The notes beneath the pieces are model-generated. The model saw only the letters and a list, made by a program, of their open reading frames with translations. It was not told the DNA's origin and did no database searches. Positions 1 through 8,796 of a stretch of 64,000 nt of DNA are shown here, one piece after another; within the stretch, counting starts at the first letter, position 1; the number at the start of each line of letters is the position of its first letter. The stretch spans positions 1-64,000 of the forward strand of contig JASJCH010000008.1 in NCBI GenBank assembly GCA_030066075.1, in the 5' to 3' direction. Made by a program: the position numbers and the translations under genes. The DNA is from Woeseiaceae bacterium (GTDB lineage Bacteria > Pseudomonadota > Gammaproteobacteria > Steroidobacterales > Woeseiaceae).

Positions 1-410
1 AGGCGATCAGCGCGATCGAGAACCAGAAAGGGGCGCCGGCGGAATCGGCGGAGGTCGCCGAACGGCTGGGCATCGGTATCGACGAGTACCACCGAATACT
101 CGCCGACAGCGCCGGTAGCCGCCTGTTCAGCCTGGAGGAGACGGAGAGCGAGCCGTCTGCCCTCAGGTCGCCGCCGAGGTCAAAGCTCGCAACGCCCGAA
201 CAGGAGCTTGACAAGGACCAGTTCCGGACGCGGTTGGCGGCGGCTATCGACAGCCTGCCGGAGCGGGAACGCCTGGTGCTGTCTCTTTACTACGAGAAAG
301 AACTGAACCTGAAGGAAATCGGCCGAGTCCTCGATGTTACCGAATCGAGGATCTGCCAGATTCACGGGCAAGCCGTCGTGCGCCTGCGCGGCGTCCTGGC
401 GGAAAGCTGA
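1..410 (+). CDS. fliA: RNA polymerase sigma factor FliA (sigma-28), 3' part only
   Basis: Open reading to TGA at 408-410: ...LPERERLVLSLYYEKELNLKEIGRVLDVTESRICQIHGQAVVRLRGVLAES, the sigma region 4 signature of FliA; 5' end outside window. Confidence 0.93.
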   Translation, partial: AISAIENQKGAPAESAEVAERLGIGIDEYHRILADSAGSRLFSLEETESEPSALRSPPRSKLATPEQELDKDQFRTRLAAAIDSLPERERLVLSLYYEKELNLKEIGRVLDVTESRICQIHGQAVVRLRGVLAES

Positions 411-598
411 TGGAGGATTTCGATATGGCTAATTTCGTTTCGGGCATCAAGCAAATCGGGCCGTCATACCCGATCAAGCCTGCGCACCCGGTTCGCAAGG
501 AAAAGAAACCGGAACAGCGCAAACAGAAACGTGAAGAACCGCCAAAGGATGACGGCGACAATGACGACCAGACCACACATATAGACGAGCACGCGTAA
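410..598 (+). CDS. small charged protein translationally coupled to fliA
   Basis: 62 aa ORF whose ATG overlaps the fliA stop (TGATG) and whose stop overlaps the next ATG (TAATG); MANFVSGIKQIGPSYPIKPAHPVRKEKK... Confidence 0.7.
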   Translation: MEDFDMANFVSGIKQIGPSYPIKPAHPVRKEKKPEQRKQKREEPPKDDGDNDDQTTHIDEHA

Positions 599-1023
599 TG
601 AACATCTCGACCACATTGACGACACACCTGCTCCTGATTGCGAATGCTGCCATGCTGGCTGCGGCGGCTATCGCCATCATTCGATTTCGCCAGCAGGCGA
701 GACGCTTCGAGAAATTCTGGGAAAGTCCGGTTGGGGCCGCCATGGCGGAGACCGAGGCGCTCAAAGCGCAGAGCGAATCGGCGCCGGATCCGGAGCTCTC
801 CAAGAAGGTCTCCGAGTTGCAAAGCATCGTCTGGACGTTGGCCCGGAAAGAACCGGCCACCGACAACGCCACAGCGAAGCGCCTGCCGATTGAAAACGCG
901 GTGCGCATGGCCAAGCACGGAGCCTCGATAGGCGAGCTGATCCGGAGCTGCGGATTGACGATCGGTGAAGCGCAGCTCATGCGCAAGCTGCATGGCAAGA
1001 ACTCTGCACGGACAGTCAACTAA
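598..1023 (+). CDS. DUF2802-type membrane-anchored protein
   Basis: N-terminal TM segment, C-terminal AVRMAKHGASIGELIRSCGLTIGEAQLMRKLH typical of DUF2802 proteins in flagellar loci. Confidence 0.8.
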   Translation: MNISTTLTTHLLLIANAAMLAAAAIAIIRFRQQARRFEKFWESPVGAAMAETEALKAQSESAPDPELSKKVSELQSIVWTLARKEPATDNATAKRLPIENAVRMAKHGASIGELIRSCGLTIGEAQLMRKLHGKNSARTVN

Positions 1024-1038
1024 AAAAAGGAAATTGCG

Positions 1039-1881
1039 GTGGCCCAGAACAATGACGAATTCAGGTTTGTCAGCCTGCTCGCGCTCGAATTGGACAACGG
1101 CGATATTTCATTGCCCTCCCTGCCCGATGTGGTGCTGAAGATCCGCAAGCTGCTTGCGGACGAGAATACTGACTTCGAACGCCTCAGCCGGGCGATCAGC
1201 ATGGATCCGGTGCTCGTATCGAAACTGTTCATCCATGCCAACTCGGCTTTCTACAATCGTGCCAACGTAGAGATCGAGTCGCTGGAGGTTGCGATATCGC
1301 GCCTGGGCATCGAAGCAGTGCGCAATACCGCGATGTCGCTGGCGATGCAGCAACTGTATTCATCCGAGAAGCACAGCCATGCGGGCCAGTATCTGCGCGG
1401 CGTATGGGCCCGCGGCATGAAGTTGTCGAGCATGGCGTTCGCGGTGGCAGCGCGCGACCCGGGCCTCAACAATGAGACGGCGTTTCTGTGCGGGCTCCTC
1501 AACGAAGTCGGCAAGCTGTACATCATTACGAAGGCTGAGGAGTTTCCCGATCTGCTGGGCCGCAAGTCGTCCTTCAACCAGGTCCTCGAGAAATGGAATT
1601 CCCAGATCAGCAAGAGCATCATCGAGTCGTGGGGATTTCCGGAGGAGGTGGCGCAATCAGCCGATCCGGTGACCTACGTTGACGGGGATGTGGATACGCC
1701 GGCGACGTACGCGGACGTAATGGCGGTCGCAAGGGGGCTCGTCGATTTCGGCCAGGACGGATCGCTCGACTTCGAGGCGGACCCGTCCTGCAACAAACTG
1801 AAAATCACCAGTGACTCCGTCGCCGGCGTCATGGAGTCCTATCGGGATAAACTCCAGTCGATGCAGCAGTCATTGACCTGA
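1039..1881 (+). CDS. HDOD domain protein
   Basis: GTG start; LPSLPDVVLKIRKLL...ISRLGIEAVRNTAMSLAMQQL...FLCGLLNEVGKLYI, HDOD pattern. Confidence 0.85.
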   Translation: MAQNNDEFRFVSLLALELDNGDISLPSLPDVVLKIRKLLADENTDFERLSRAISMDPVLVSKLFIHANSAFYNRANVEIESLEVAISRLGIEAVRNTAMSLAMQQLYSSEKHSHAGQYLRGVWARGMKLSSMAFAVAARDPGLNNETAFLCGLLNEVGKLYIITKAEEFPDLLGRKSSFNQVLEKWNSQISKSIIESWGFPEEVAQSADPVTYVDGDVDTPATYADVMAVARGLVDFGQDGSLDFEADPSCNKLKITSDSVAGVMESYRDKLQSMQQSLT

Positions 1882-1890
1882 CAGGACCGT

Positions 1891-2508
1891 CTAGTCGGCG
1901 ACCTTGTCCAACTGCAGGCGGCGCATCCGCAAGGTCTCGGATTCCAGGTTGAACATGTGCTGTATGAGCATTTCACGTTCACTCGGCATCATGCCGTGAA
2001 ACTCGACCGCGATTCCGACCTTGAAGGTATCGGGATCGTTGCCCGGTGGGGGCTCCGCATGACGCACCACGCGGCAGAACGTCTCGACGAGGCGCTTGTC
2101 GGAGGCAAGTAGCATCCGCAGGTGCAGCTTTGCGCCGACCTCAACCAGCTCCTTGCTCGGGAACACGATGCCATCGGCGCCAACATCGCATCGTACAAGT
2201 TGCTGCTGCGCCAGGTCAGCCTTGTTCTGCTGGACACCAGGCAAGGCATCGACCAGCAGATTGATCTTGTCGTTCAGGAGCGTGAAGCATTTCCCGACCG
2301 TATCGGACTCCGCGGTCATGCGGTACATCGTCTCGGATAGTCGCGCGTCAAGCTCCACGAGTCGGGCCCGCAGGTCATCATTCTCGCCGCGGCTGATCTT
2401 GCGGTGCGCAAGGCCCGATTCAAATTCCTTGTCTGTCAGGATGTCGTACTTGATGTATGCGGATTCGTTTACACGAAACGACCGCCTGTTTTCGTCGCCA
2501 TTGCTCAT
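1891..2508 (-). CDS. PilZ domain protein
   Basis: NRRSFRVNESAYIKYDIL start and late VGIAVEFHGMMPSEREMLIQHMF; stop overlaps motB start region. Confidence 0.7.
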   Translation of the reverse strand: MSNGDENRRSFRVNESAYIKYDILTDKEFESGLAHRKISRGENDDLRARLVELDARLSETMYRMTAESDTVGKCFTLLNDKINLLVDALPGVQQNKADLAQQQLVRCDVGADGIVFPSKELVEVGAKLHLRMLLASDKRLVETFCRVVRHAEPPPGNDPDTFKVGIAVEFHGMMPSEREMLIQHMFNLESETLRMRRLQLDKVAD

Positions 2509-3395
2509 GGTGTCGGTTCCTCGGTTGTTTCAGCTGACGCATCGGCGACGTCAGGCTGGGATGCGGCGCCCATAATGCTTGCGCTTCTGAGCTCGTCAAT
2601 TTCGGCGCCGCGGACAATACTCACGTCCACTCGACGGTTCTTGGCCCGGTCTTCCGGCGTGTCGTTGGACGCGCGAGGCCGGGTATCAGCGTGCCCCATG
2701 ATGGTCACCCGGGCAGCATCGATCGTCGATCGTTTGAGCAGCTCGTGTGTCACCGACACCGCCCTGGAGGAAGACAGCTCCCAGTTCGACCGGAATCGGG
2801 AATTGCTGATGGGCACGTTGTCGGTATGACCGGCCACGGTTACATCGCCGCTGTTGTCGTCAATCAGTTCGGCAATCTTGGCCAGCACCGGCACGAATTC
2901 GGGGCGGACGTCGGCGTAGCCCGAGTCGAACGACGCGTTTTCCATGATGTGAACGATGATCTTCATTCCCTCGGTCTGGATGGCGACGTCGCCCTTTTCC
3001 AGTTCCTCTTTCAGCGCCATCCTCAGTCGGCGCGCGTGCTCACGGGTTTCCTCGATCTCCTTGTACTCTCGCTCCAGCGCGTCAAGCGTGTTGCGATTCG
3101 AGTCGATCGTGAACTGCCGAACTTCGTTGAGCGCGGTCTGCTCGGGTTTGCCGGGGCTGAATTCCTGGGCGACCACGCTCGTTCCTTTGGGGATCGTGCG
3201 GACCTGGATCTCGGACTGCACGCCGAACGCTTCCTTCATCGAGCCGGACAGCTGCTTGAATTTCGCCACGTCCATCTCGGAGAAGGACAGCAGCAGCACG
3301 AAAAAGCACATCAGCAGCGTCATCAGGTCGGCGAAGGTCATTACCCACGCCGGGACTCCCTTCTTCTCCTGTTTTTGTGGCGCTCCGTCAGACAT
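2505..3395 (-). CDS. motB: flagellar motor stator protein MotB/PomB family
   Basis: VPAWVMTFADLMTLLMCFFVLLLSFSEMD plug/TM plus OmpA-like VAGHTDNVPISNSRFRSNWELSSSRAVSV. Confidence 0.93.
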   Translation of the reverse strand: MSDGAPQKQEKKGVPAWVMTFADLMTLLMCFFVLLLSFSEMDVAKFKQLSGSMKEAFGVQSEIQVRTIPKGTSVVAQEFSPGKPEQTALNEVRQFTIDSNRNTLDALEREYKEIEETREHARRLRMALKEELEKGDVAIQTEGMKIIVHIMENASFDSGYADVRPEFVPVLAKIAELIDDNSGDVTVAGHTDNVPISNSRFRSNWELSSSRAVSVTHELLKRSTIDAARVTIMGHADTRPRASNDTPEDRAKNRRVDVSIVRGAEIDELRSASIMGAASQPDVADASAETTEEPTP

Positions 3396-3415
3396 GGCGT
3401 TTCACCGGCAGTCGG

Positions 3416-4180
3416 TCAGCTTTCGATGTCGTCTTCACTGCGCTGCGAGCGCGGCAGATAGGCTTCGAGCATCGGTCCTATGACGCGTGGATTCTGCCCT
3501 GCCTGGATGCTCAGTAGCGCATCGATGATCAGCGACTTTGCCGTGTTCTCCTCGCGACTGCGAACCGCCAGTTTGTCGGCGATTGGCAGTGCAAACATGT
3601 TGGCGAGGATGGCGCCGTAGAGCGTCGTCAGCAGCGCAACCGCCATCGCGGGTCCGATCTGCTTGGGATCGTCCATGTTGGCGAGCATCTGCACCAGGCC
3701 GATCAGGGTGCCGATCATGCCCATGGCGGGCCCGACGTCGCCTATCGCTTTGAAAATATCCTGGCCGTCGTTGTGACGCGTGAGCGTCTGGTTCAGGTCC
3801 TTCTGCAGCATCGCGCGAACCGTTTCGGCCGGGTGCCCGTCGATCAGCAAGCCCAGCCCCGTCTTCATGAACGGGTCCGGAATCTCCGCGTCCTCCAGGG
3901 CAAGCAGTCCGCCCTGGCGTGCGGTCTTGGCCAGTTCGACGGACGTCGCGATCAGGTCTTCGGGCTTGCTGGGCTGATACAGGAATGCCTTGAGGGCGAT
4001 CGAGGCAGCACCGAGAAATTTGCCAAGGCTGAACTTGATCATCGTGACGAGCACGGTGCCGCCCAGCACGACCAGTAGTGAGGGGGTGTTGACGAATGTG
4101 CCGGCGGAACCGCCGAGTACGATCGACGTTAGTACGATCCCGAACGCGCCAATTAGCCCGATGAGTGTCGCCAGGTCCAA
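3416..4180 (-). CDS. motA: flagellar motor stator protein MotA/PomA family
   Basis: TTG start MDLATLIGLIGAFGIVLTSIVLGGS...; MGMIGTLIGLVQMLANMDDPKQIGPAMAVALLTTLYGAILAN. Confidence 0.93.
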   Translation of the reverse strand: MDLATLIGLIGAFGIVLTSIVLGGSAGTFVNTPSLLVVLGGTVLVTMIKFSLGKFLGAASIALKAFLYQPSKPEDLIATSVELAKTARQGGLLALEDAEIPDPFMKTGLGLLIDGHPAETVRAMLQKDLNQTLTRHNDGQDIFKAIGDVGPAMGMIGTLIGLVQMLANMDDPKQIGPAMAVALLTTLYGAILANMFALPIADKLAVRSREENTAKSLIIDALLSIQAGQNPRVIGPMLEAYLPRSQRSEDDIES

Positions 4181-4227
4181 ATCTGTCTCCCAATGCCAGC
4201 AAAAAGGCCCAACGAGCCTCTAATGTG

Positions 4228-4254
4228 TTATCGGCAGAAACGGCCCGGTCTTTA
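4228..4254 (-). promoter_or_regulatory. sigma-28 promoter of motA-motB
   Basis: Minus strand TAAAGACC-N11-GCCGATAA (E. coli consensus TAAAGTTT-N11-GCCGATAA), about 48 bp upstream of motA start. Confidence 0.85.
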
Positions 4255-4315
4255 GCGTTTTGAGCCTATTTGGACGCTCCGATCCGGTCGATTCATGCGT
4301 GCCGGGGGATAGCCC

Positions 4316-5380
4316 TCAGTCGGCACATTCGGCGGCTTTCCGGTCATTGGCTTTGGCGGCGTAGAGCGCCTGGTCGGCCCGCTGGATGAACGACTTGGCG
4401 GTGTCTTCGTCCTTGATCTGCGTGTAGCCGACAGAACAGGAAATGTCGTTGGCGCCCTGGAGTTCGGGAATTTTCAGGTCGCTGACCAGTTTCAGGAAGC
4501 GATCGACGATCTTGGCGGCATGGGTGGCCGAGGTGTCGTTAAGCACGACTGCAAACTCGTCCCCGCCATAGCGCGCGACGACGTCACCCTTGCGAATGAA
4601 CGAGCGCTCGAGGCACTCGCCGATGGCGCGCAGGACGGCATCGCCCGCCGCGTGTCCATAGGTGTCGTTGACCTGCTTGAATTTGTCGACGTCGATCATG
4701 ATCAGGGTGACCGGCAGGTTCAGCATGAAGTGCAGATTCAGGCTTTGGTCCACTGCCGAATCGAACGCACCGCGGTTGTAGACATCGGTGAGAGGATCCC
4801 GTTTCATCTCCTCTTTCGCGGCAACCAGGTCCTGGCGCAGGCTCGCGAGCCGGTGCTGCAGTTCGCCGACCTGCTCTTCGTAGGCGCGCCGCTGTTCGCT
4901 GAAGGTCTCGTCAACCTTGCGGACTGTCTCCTCGAGCACGGCCTTGACGTTGCTCAGGTCGCCCTCATCGACTGCTGTTCGGACATGCTTAAGGCCTTTA
5001 TTGACCGTGTCCTCGGTGCTCTTGTCTCGGGGACCGATGCTGCGCAAACCGATAACGAGGTCTTCGACAATTTCCCGGTAGTTACCCAGCCGTTCCATGA
5101 CGAACGACTTTTCCGCACGTCTCCGGTCCGCGACGAACACTCGCACCTTGGACCATTGCCGCTGCCCGTCAACCGTCTGGTTGACTTCGAATTCGGGGAC
5201 CTCCGCACCGTTCTCTACGTGCCTCGCGAACTCCTCACAATTGCCGCGGAACTGGTCGTGTTCCGAATCTCCGCCGAGCGGGAACGACTGGTCGCCCAGG
5301 ACCCGAATGACGGATCCGAGCGTGTCGATCGCGCCGTCTTCCAGAGAACAGGGTGCGTTCTTGTTGGTGGCATTTCTCAC
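4316..5380 (-). CDS. GGDEF diguanylate cyclase
   Basis: DPLTDVYNRGAFD...VVARYGGDEFAVVLNDT; likely GTG start at 5380 (MRNATNKNAPCSLEDG), longer ATG in ORF track. Confidence 0.88.
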   Translation of the reverse strand: MRNATNKNAPCSLEDGAIDTLGSVIRVLGDQSFPLGGDSEHDQFRGNCEEFARHVENGAEVPEFEVNQTVDGQRQWSKVRVFVADRRRAEKSFVMERLGNYREIVEDLVIGLRSIGPRDKSTEDTVNKGLKHVRTAVDEGDLSNVKAVLEETVRKVDETFSEQRRAYEEQVGELQHRLASLRQDLVAAKEEMKRDPLTDVYNRGAFDSAVDQSLNLHFMLNLPVTLIMIDVDKFKQVNDTYGHAAGDAVLRAIGECLERSFIRKGDVVARYGGDEFAVVLNDTSATHAAKIVDRFLKLVSDLKIPELQGANDISCSVGYTQIKDEDTAKSFIQRADQALYAAKANDRKAAECAD

Positions 5381-5634
5381 GGTATGTGGCTCTCCAGGAC
5401 ACGTTCTCAGCACCGTCATCCGGCTGCGGACGACGGTTGCCATACTAGTTATCGCCAGAAGACCGCAAATCTTGAGATTGAAGTCGAAAATGGGCATGGA
5501 AAACCATATAATAAGTCGTGGTATCTGCGTATGGTCTATATGGGTAAGCAAGCCTATTTTCGTGGCAGGAGTCGATCATTTATTGGGGATCCCGACCCAA
5601 TGCGCTCAAACCAACGGTGTGGCAGCCGAATCCC

Positions 5635-5904
5635 ATGAGTAGAGAGGAATTTGTAATCCTGGTAATTGGACGCTCGACGCAAGATGCTGAGAATCTGAAG
5701 CGCCTGATTGAATTTATGGATACGCCACGGGTCTGTGCCGCAAGGCTCAGCAACTGGCGCGAATCGCTTGACGGGCAGCGCCTGGAAGCGATGTTCGTTG
5801 GCCCGGACCTGACCAGCGACGAGGTCGATACGCTGGTTTCCGAGGTCGGCGAATACGACCCTAACGTGTCAATCGTTCTACCGGAAACACAGACCGCGAC
5901 CTGA
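5635..5904 (+). CDS. FleQ/FlrA-like N-terminal (degenerate receiver) domain as a stand-alone ORF
   Basis: MSREEFVILVIGRSTQDAENLKRLIEFMDTPR...NWRESLDGQRLEAMFVGPDL...YDPNVSIVLPE resembles the N-terminal domain of FleQ; no AAA+ domain follows. Confidence 0.6.
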   Translation: MSREEFVILVIGRSTQDAENLKRLIEFMDTPRVCAARLSNWRESLDGQRLEAMFVGPDLTSDEVDTLVSEVGEYDPNVSIVLPETQTAT

Positions 5905-5941
5905 CCGACACCCTCGTCGGTACGCAATCATCAACCTGGTT

Positions 5942-6955
5942 TCAGTCCAACTGCTTGTTGCAGTGAGGGCACCTTGCGGCTGCTTCTTCCTGCTGCAGCG
6001 CGGCCTGCACCATGCCGGCGTCGAGGATCTGGCTCGCCGTGGTCCGGTCGAGGCCCAGGTCCTGGCGCAGTTCCTCGAGGTCGTACAGTTCGTCGTCGCT
6101 GAGGATGCCATCGTCCAAAGCCTCGCTGGCCTTGTCGGCGTAACGATCCATGCTGAGTTTCAGCTGGCGCGCGTATCCGGTGGCGAGAATACTGGTTGGC
6201 AGCGCGACCATGCCGATTCCGACGACGGCGATCAACGCGCCGAAAATCTTGCCACCGTTCGTGATCGGCGTAACGTCCCCATAGCCCACCGTCGTGAGCG
6301 TGGCGAATGCCCACCACATGGCTGCCGGAATGCTGCCGAAGTCTTGCGGCTGGGAGGCGCGCTCGAAGTGATACATGCCGGCCGCGGCGAACAGCATGAT
6401 TGTGACCAGAATCAGGAATGACGCGGCCAGCGCCCGGCCGTTTTCTTTCACCGCAATGATCAGCATGTTCAGCGTAGCGAAATATCGCGTCAGTTTGAGA
6501 ACCCGGATCAGGCGGATTGCGCGCAGGAGCCGCATGTCGGCGACGCCGGGCGCCACGAAGGCGCTCAGGTAAAACGGCAGGATTGCCAGCAGGTCGATAA
6601 TGGCGTGGAAGGAGAAGATAAAGCGAAACCTGCGTGTGAAGGCATTGCCTCCCGAGGTTTCGCGATCCTCAATGCAGCTCCAGACGCGCAGCAGGTACTC
6701 GACCGAGAACACCGCGATCACGAACACATCGAACCAGTAAATCGCATCGCCATACTGCTCCTCGACCGCCGGCATGGATTCCAGTACGACGGCGGCTACG
6801 CTGCAGATAATGAGCGCTATCAGCAATATGTCGACGACGCGACTCGCGGTGTCATCCGGCTGCGCGGTTTCCAGCAGCCGGAATACGGTCGCACGTGTGG
6901 TCGAGCTGCGTCTGTTGGCGCCTATTGCGCCGGGCTTTGAAATGTCGTCGAGCAT
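5942..6955 (-). CDS. voltage-gated potassium channel (Kv-like)
   Basis: S4 RLLRAIRLIRVLKLTRY, selectivity filter TTVGYGD, C-terminal CPHCNK. Confidence 0.9.
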   Translation of the reverse strand: MLDDISKPGAIGANRRSSTTRATVFRLLETAQPDDTASRVVDILLIALIICSVAAVVLESMPAVEEQYGDAIYWFDVFVIAVFSVEYLLRVWSCIEDRETSGGNAFTRRFRFIFSFHAIIDLLAILPFYLSAFVAPGVADMRLLRAIRLIRVLKLTRYFATLNMLIIAVKENGRALAASFLILVTIMLFAAAGMYHFERASQPQDFGSIPAAMWWAFATLTTVGYGDVTPITNGGKIFGALIAVVGIGMVALPTSILATGYARQLKLSMDRYADKASEALDDGILSDDELYDLEELRQDLGLDRTTASQILDAGMVQAALQQEEAAARCPHCNKQLD

Positions 6956-7087
6956 GTTCGCGATTTCCGTCTCCTACTCGTGCTGTAGCGGCGCTGCCGC
7001 GCATTTCTTTAGGCCGCCCGGCTAAAGATTTCCGCGAAAATGGCGACAACCCGGAGGTAACAATTTCTCGGGAACAGGCAGTTGCGG

Positions 7088-8785
7088 ATGTCAGAAGGAA
7101 CACACCAACAAGAGACGGCGCAGCGCGCGCGTATAAACGCACGGGTCGCTGCGGCGATCGGTCGCGGACTAATCCTGCTGGCGGCGGCAAGCACCCTGTA
7201 CGGCTGTGCGGGCACGCGAGCCGTCGACATGTCCACGGGGCACCTGACCGAGCCCCCGGAAGTGCCCGAGGAGGCGCCGCCCCCCGTGGCCGAAGCGCCG
7301 GCAGTGCCGCCCCCGGCGCCGGCGCCGCCGGTCGAGACCTACACGGTTGTCGTCAAGGACGTGCCTGTCGTGGACCTGCTGTTTTCGCTGGCCCGCGATG
7401 CAGGGCTTGACGTCGATATCCAGGCAGCGGCCAACAAGACGGTTACGCTGAACGCGGTCGAGCGCCCGCTGCGCGAGATCCTGGCTCGAATCGCCGAGCA
7501 TTCGGAGCTTCGCTACGAGCTACGGGGCACGAACCTGGTCATCCAGGATGACCTGCCGTACTGGCAGAACTACCACGTTGATTACGTCAATATCTCCCGG
7601 TCGAGTCGAGGAGAAGTCGGCGTGGCGACCCAGATCGCCACGACCGGGGGCAGCGTCGGGGAGGAGAGCAGCCAGCAAAGCGACGCCGCAGGCAACACGT
7701 CGAAGACGACGGTCAGGAACAACTCCGACAATGACTTCTGGCCGGCTCTGAAGGCGGGCCTGACTTCGATTCTCAGCGGCAACAGGCAGGACGGCGAAGA
7801 CCTGGCGCCACAGGCGCATGACCCCGTTATCACCAACCCGATGAGCAGCATCGTCACCGTGTTCGCAACGCAGCGCGAGCAACGGCGCGTGCAGGCGTAC
7901 CTCGACGACATCATGGAGAATTCGCAGCGCCAGGTGCTGATCGAGATGACGATCGTCGAGGTCGCGCTTAGCGACAACTTCCAGGCCGGCGTCGACTGGC
8001 AGAAACTCTCCGAATCGTTGGGCGGCGAAGGCGATTTCTTCCTGCAAACCGACCTTATCGGCGGCGATTTGCAGACGGCGCCGTTCGTCGCCCTGGGCTT
8101 TGAAGGCATCGAGGCTCTCGGCGGCACGATCACGGCCACGATTCGCCTGCTGCAGCAATTCGGCGATACCAAGGTGTTGTCCAGTCCCAAGATCATGGCG
8201 CTGAACAACCAGACCGCCTTGCTCAAGGTGGTCAACGAAGAGGTGTTCTTTACCGTCGAGCTGGATATCCGGGACGCGACCAGGGACATCCCCGAGAGAC
8301 GGACATTCACAAGCGAGCTGCACACGGTTCCGGTGGGTCTCGTGATGAATGTCACGCCGCAGATCAGCGACAGGGGCTACGTAAGCCTCAATGTCCGGCC
8401 GACGATCAGCCGTATAACGGGTTTTGCCGTAGACCCGGCACCGCGCCTTGCCGGCGCTGATTTCGACAACCTGATCCCGGAGATCCAGGTTCGCGAAATC
8501 GAGTCGCTATTGCAAGTGCTCGACGGTCGCACCGTGGTCCTTGGCGGACTGATGCAGAACGAGCAGATCAGCTCCAAGGATGGCGTCCCCGGGCTGTCCA
8601 AGATACCGGGCGTAGGCAAGTTGTTCTCTTATACCCAGGACAACCTGGTCAAGACGGAGCTGGTCATCTTTCTCAAACCCACGATTGTGACGAACGGAAC
8701 TAATCCGGAAGGCAGTCCGCGTCCGGGCGACTACTACGAGGTGCCGCGCGACCAGCCTGTGGCATACAGTCCCGAGTATCGCTGA
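7088..8785 (+). CDS. mshL: MSHA-type secretin (MshL-like)
   Basis: Lipoprotein-like N-term (STLYGCAG), Pro-rich linker, secretin body QVLIEMTIVEVALSDNFQAGVDW...VLGGLMQNEQISSKDGVPGLSKIPGVGKLF. Confidence 0.9.
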   Translation: MSEGTHQQETAQRARINARVAAAIGRGLILLAAASTLYGCAGTRAVDMSTGHLTEPPEVPEEAPPPVAEAPAVPPPAPAPPVETYTVVVKDVPVVDLLFSLARDAGLDVDIQAAANKTVTLNAVERPLREILARIAEHSELRYELRGTNLVIQDDLPYWQNYHVDYVNISRSSRGEVGVATQIATTGGSVGEESSQQSDAAGNTSKTTVRNNSDNDFWPALKAGLTSILSGNRQDGEDLAPQAHDPVITNPMSSIVTVFATQREQRRVQAYLDDIMENSQRQVLIEMTIVEVALSDNFQAGVDWQKLSESLGGEGDFFLQTDLIGGDLQTAPFVALGFEGIEALGGTITATIRLLQQFGDTKVLSSPKIMALNNQTALLKVVNEEVFFTVELDIRDATRDIPERRTFTSELHTVPVGLVMNVTPQISDRGYVSLNVRPTISRITGFAVDPAPRLAGADFDNLIPEIQVREIESLLQVLDGRTVVLGGLMQNEQISSKDGVPGLSKIPGVGKLFSYTQDNLVKTELVIFLKPTIVTNGTNPEGSPRPGDYYEVPRDQPVAYSPEYR

Positions 8786-8796
8786 GAGCTGTTGAG

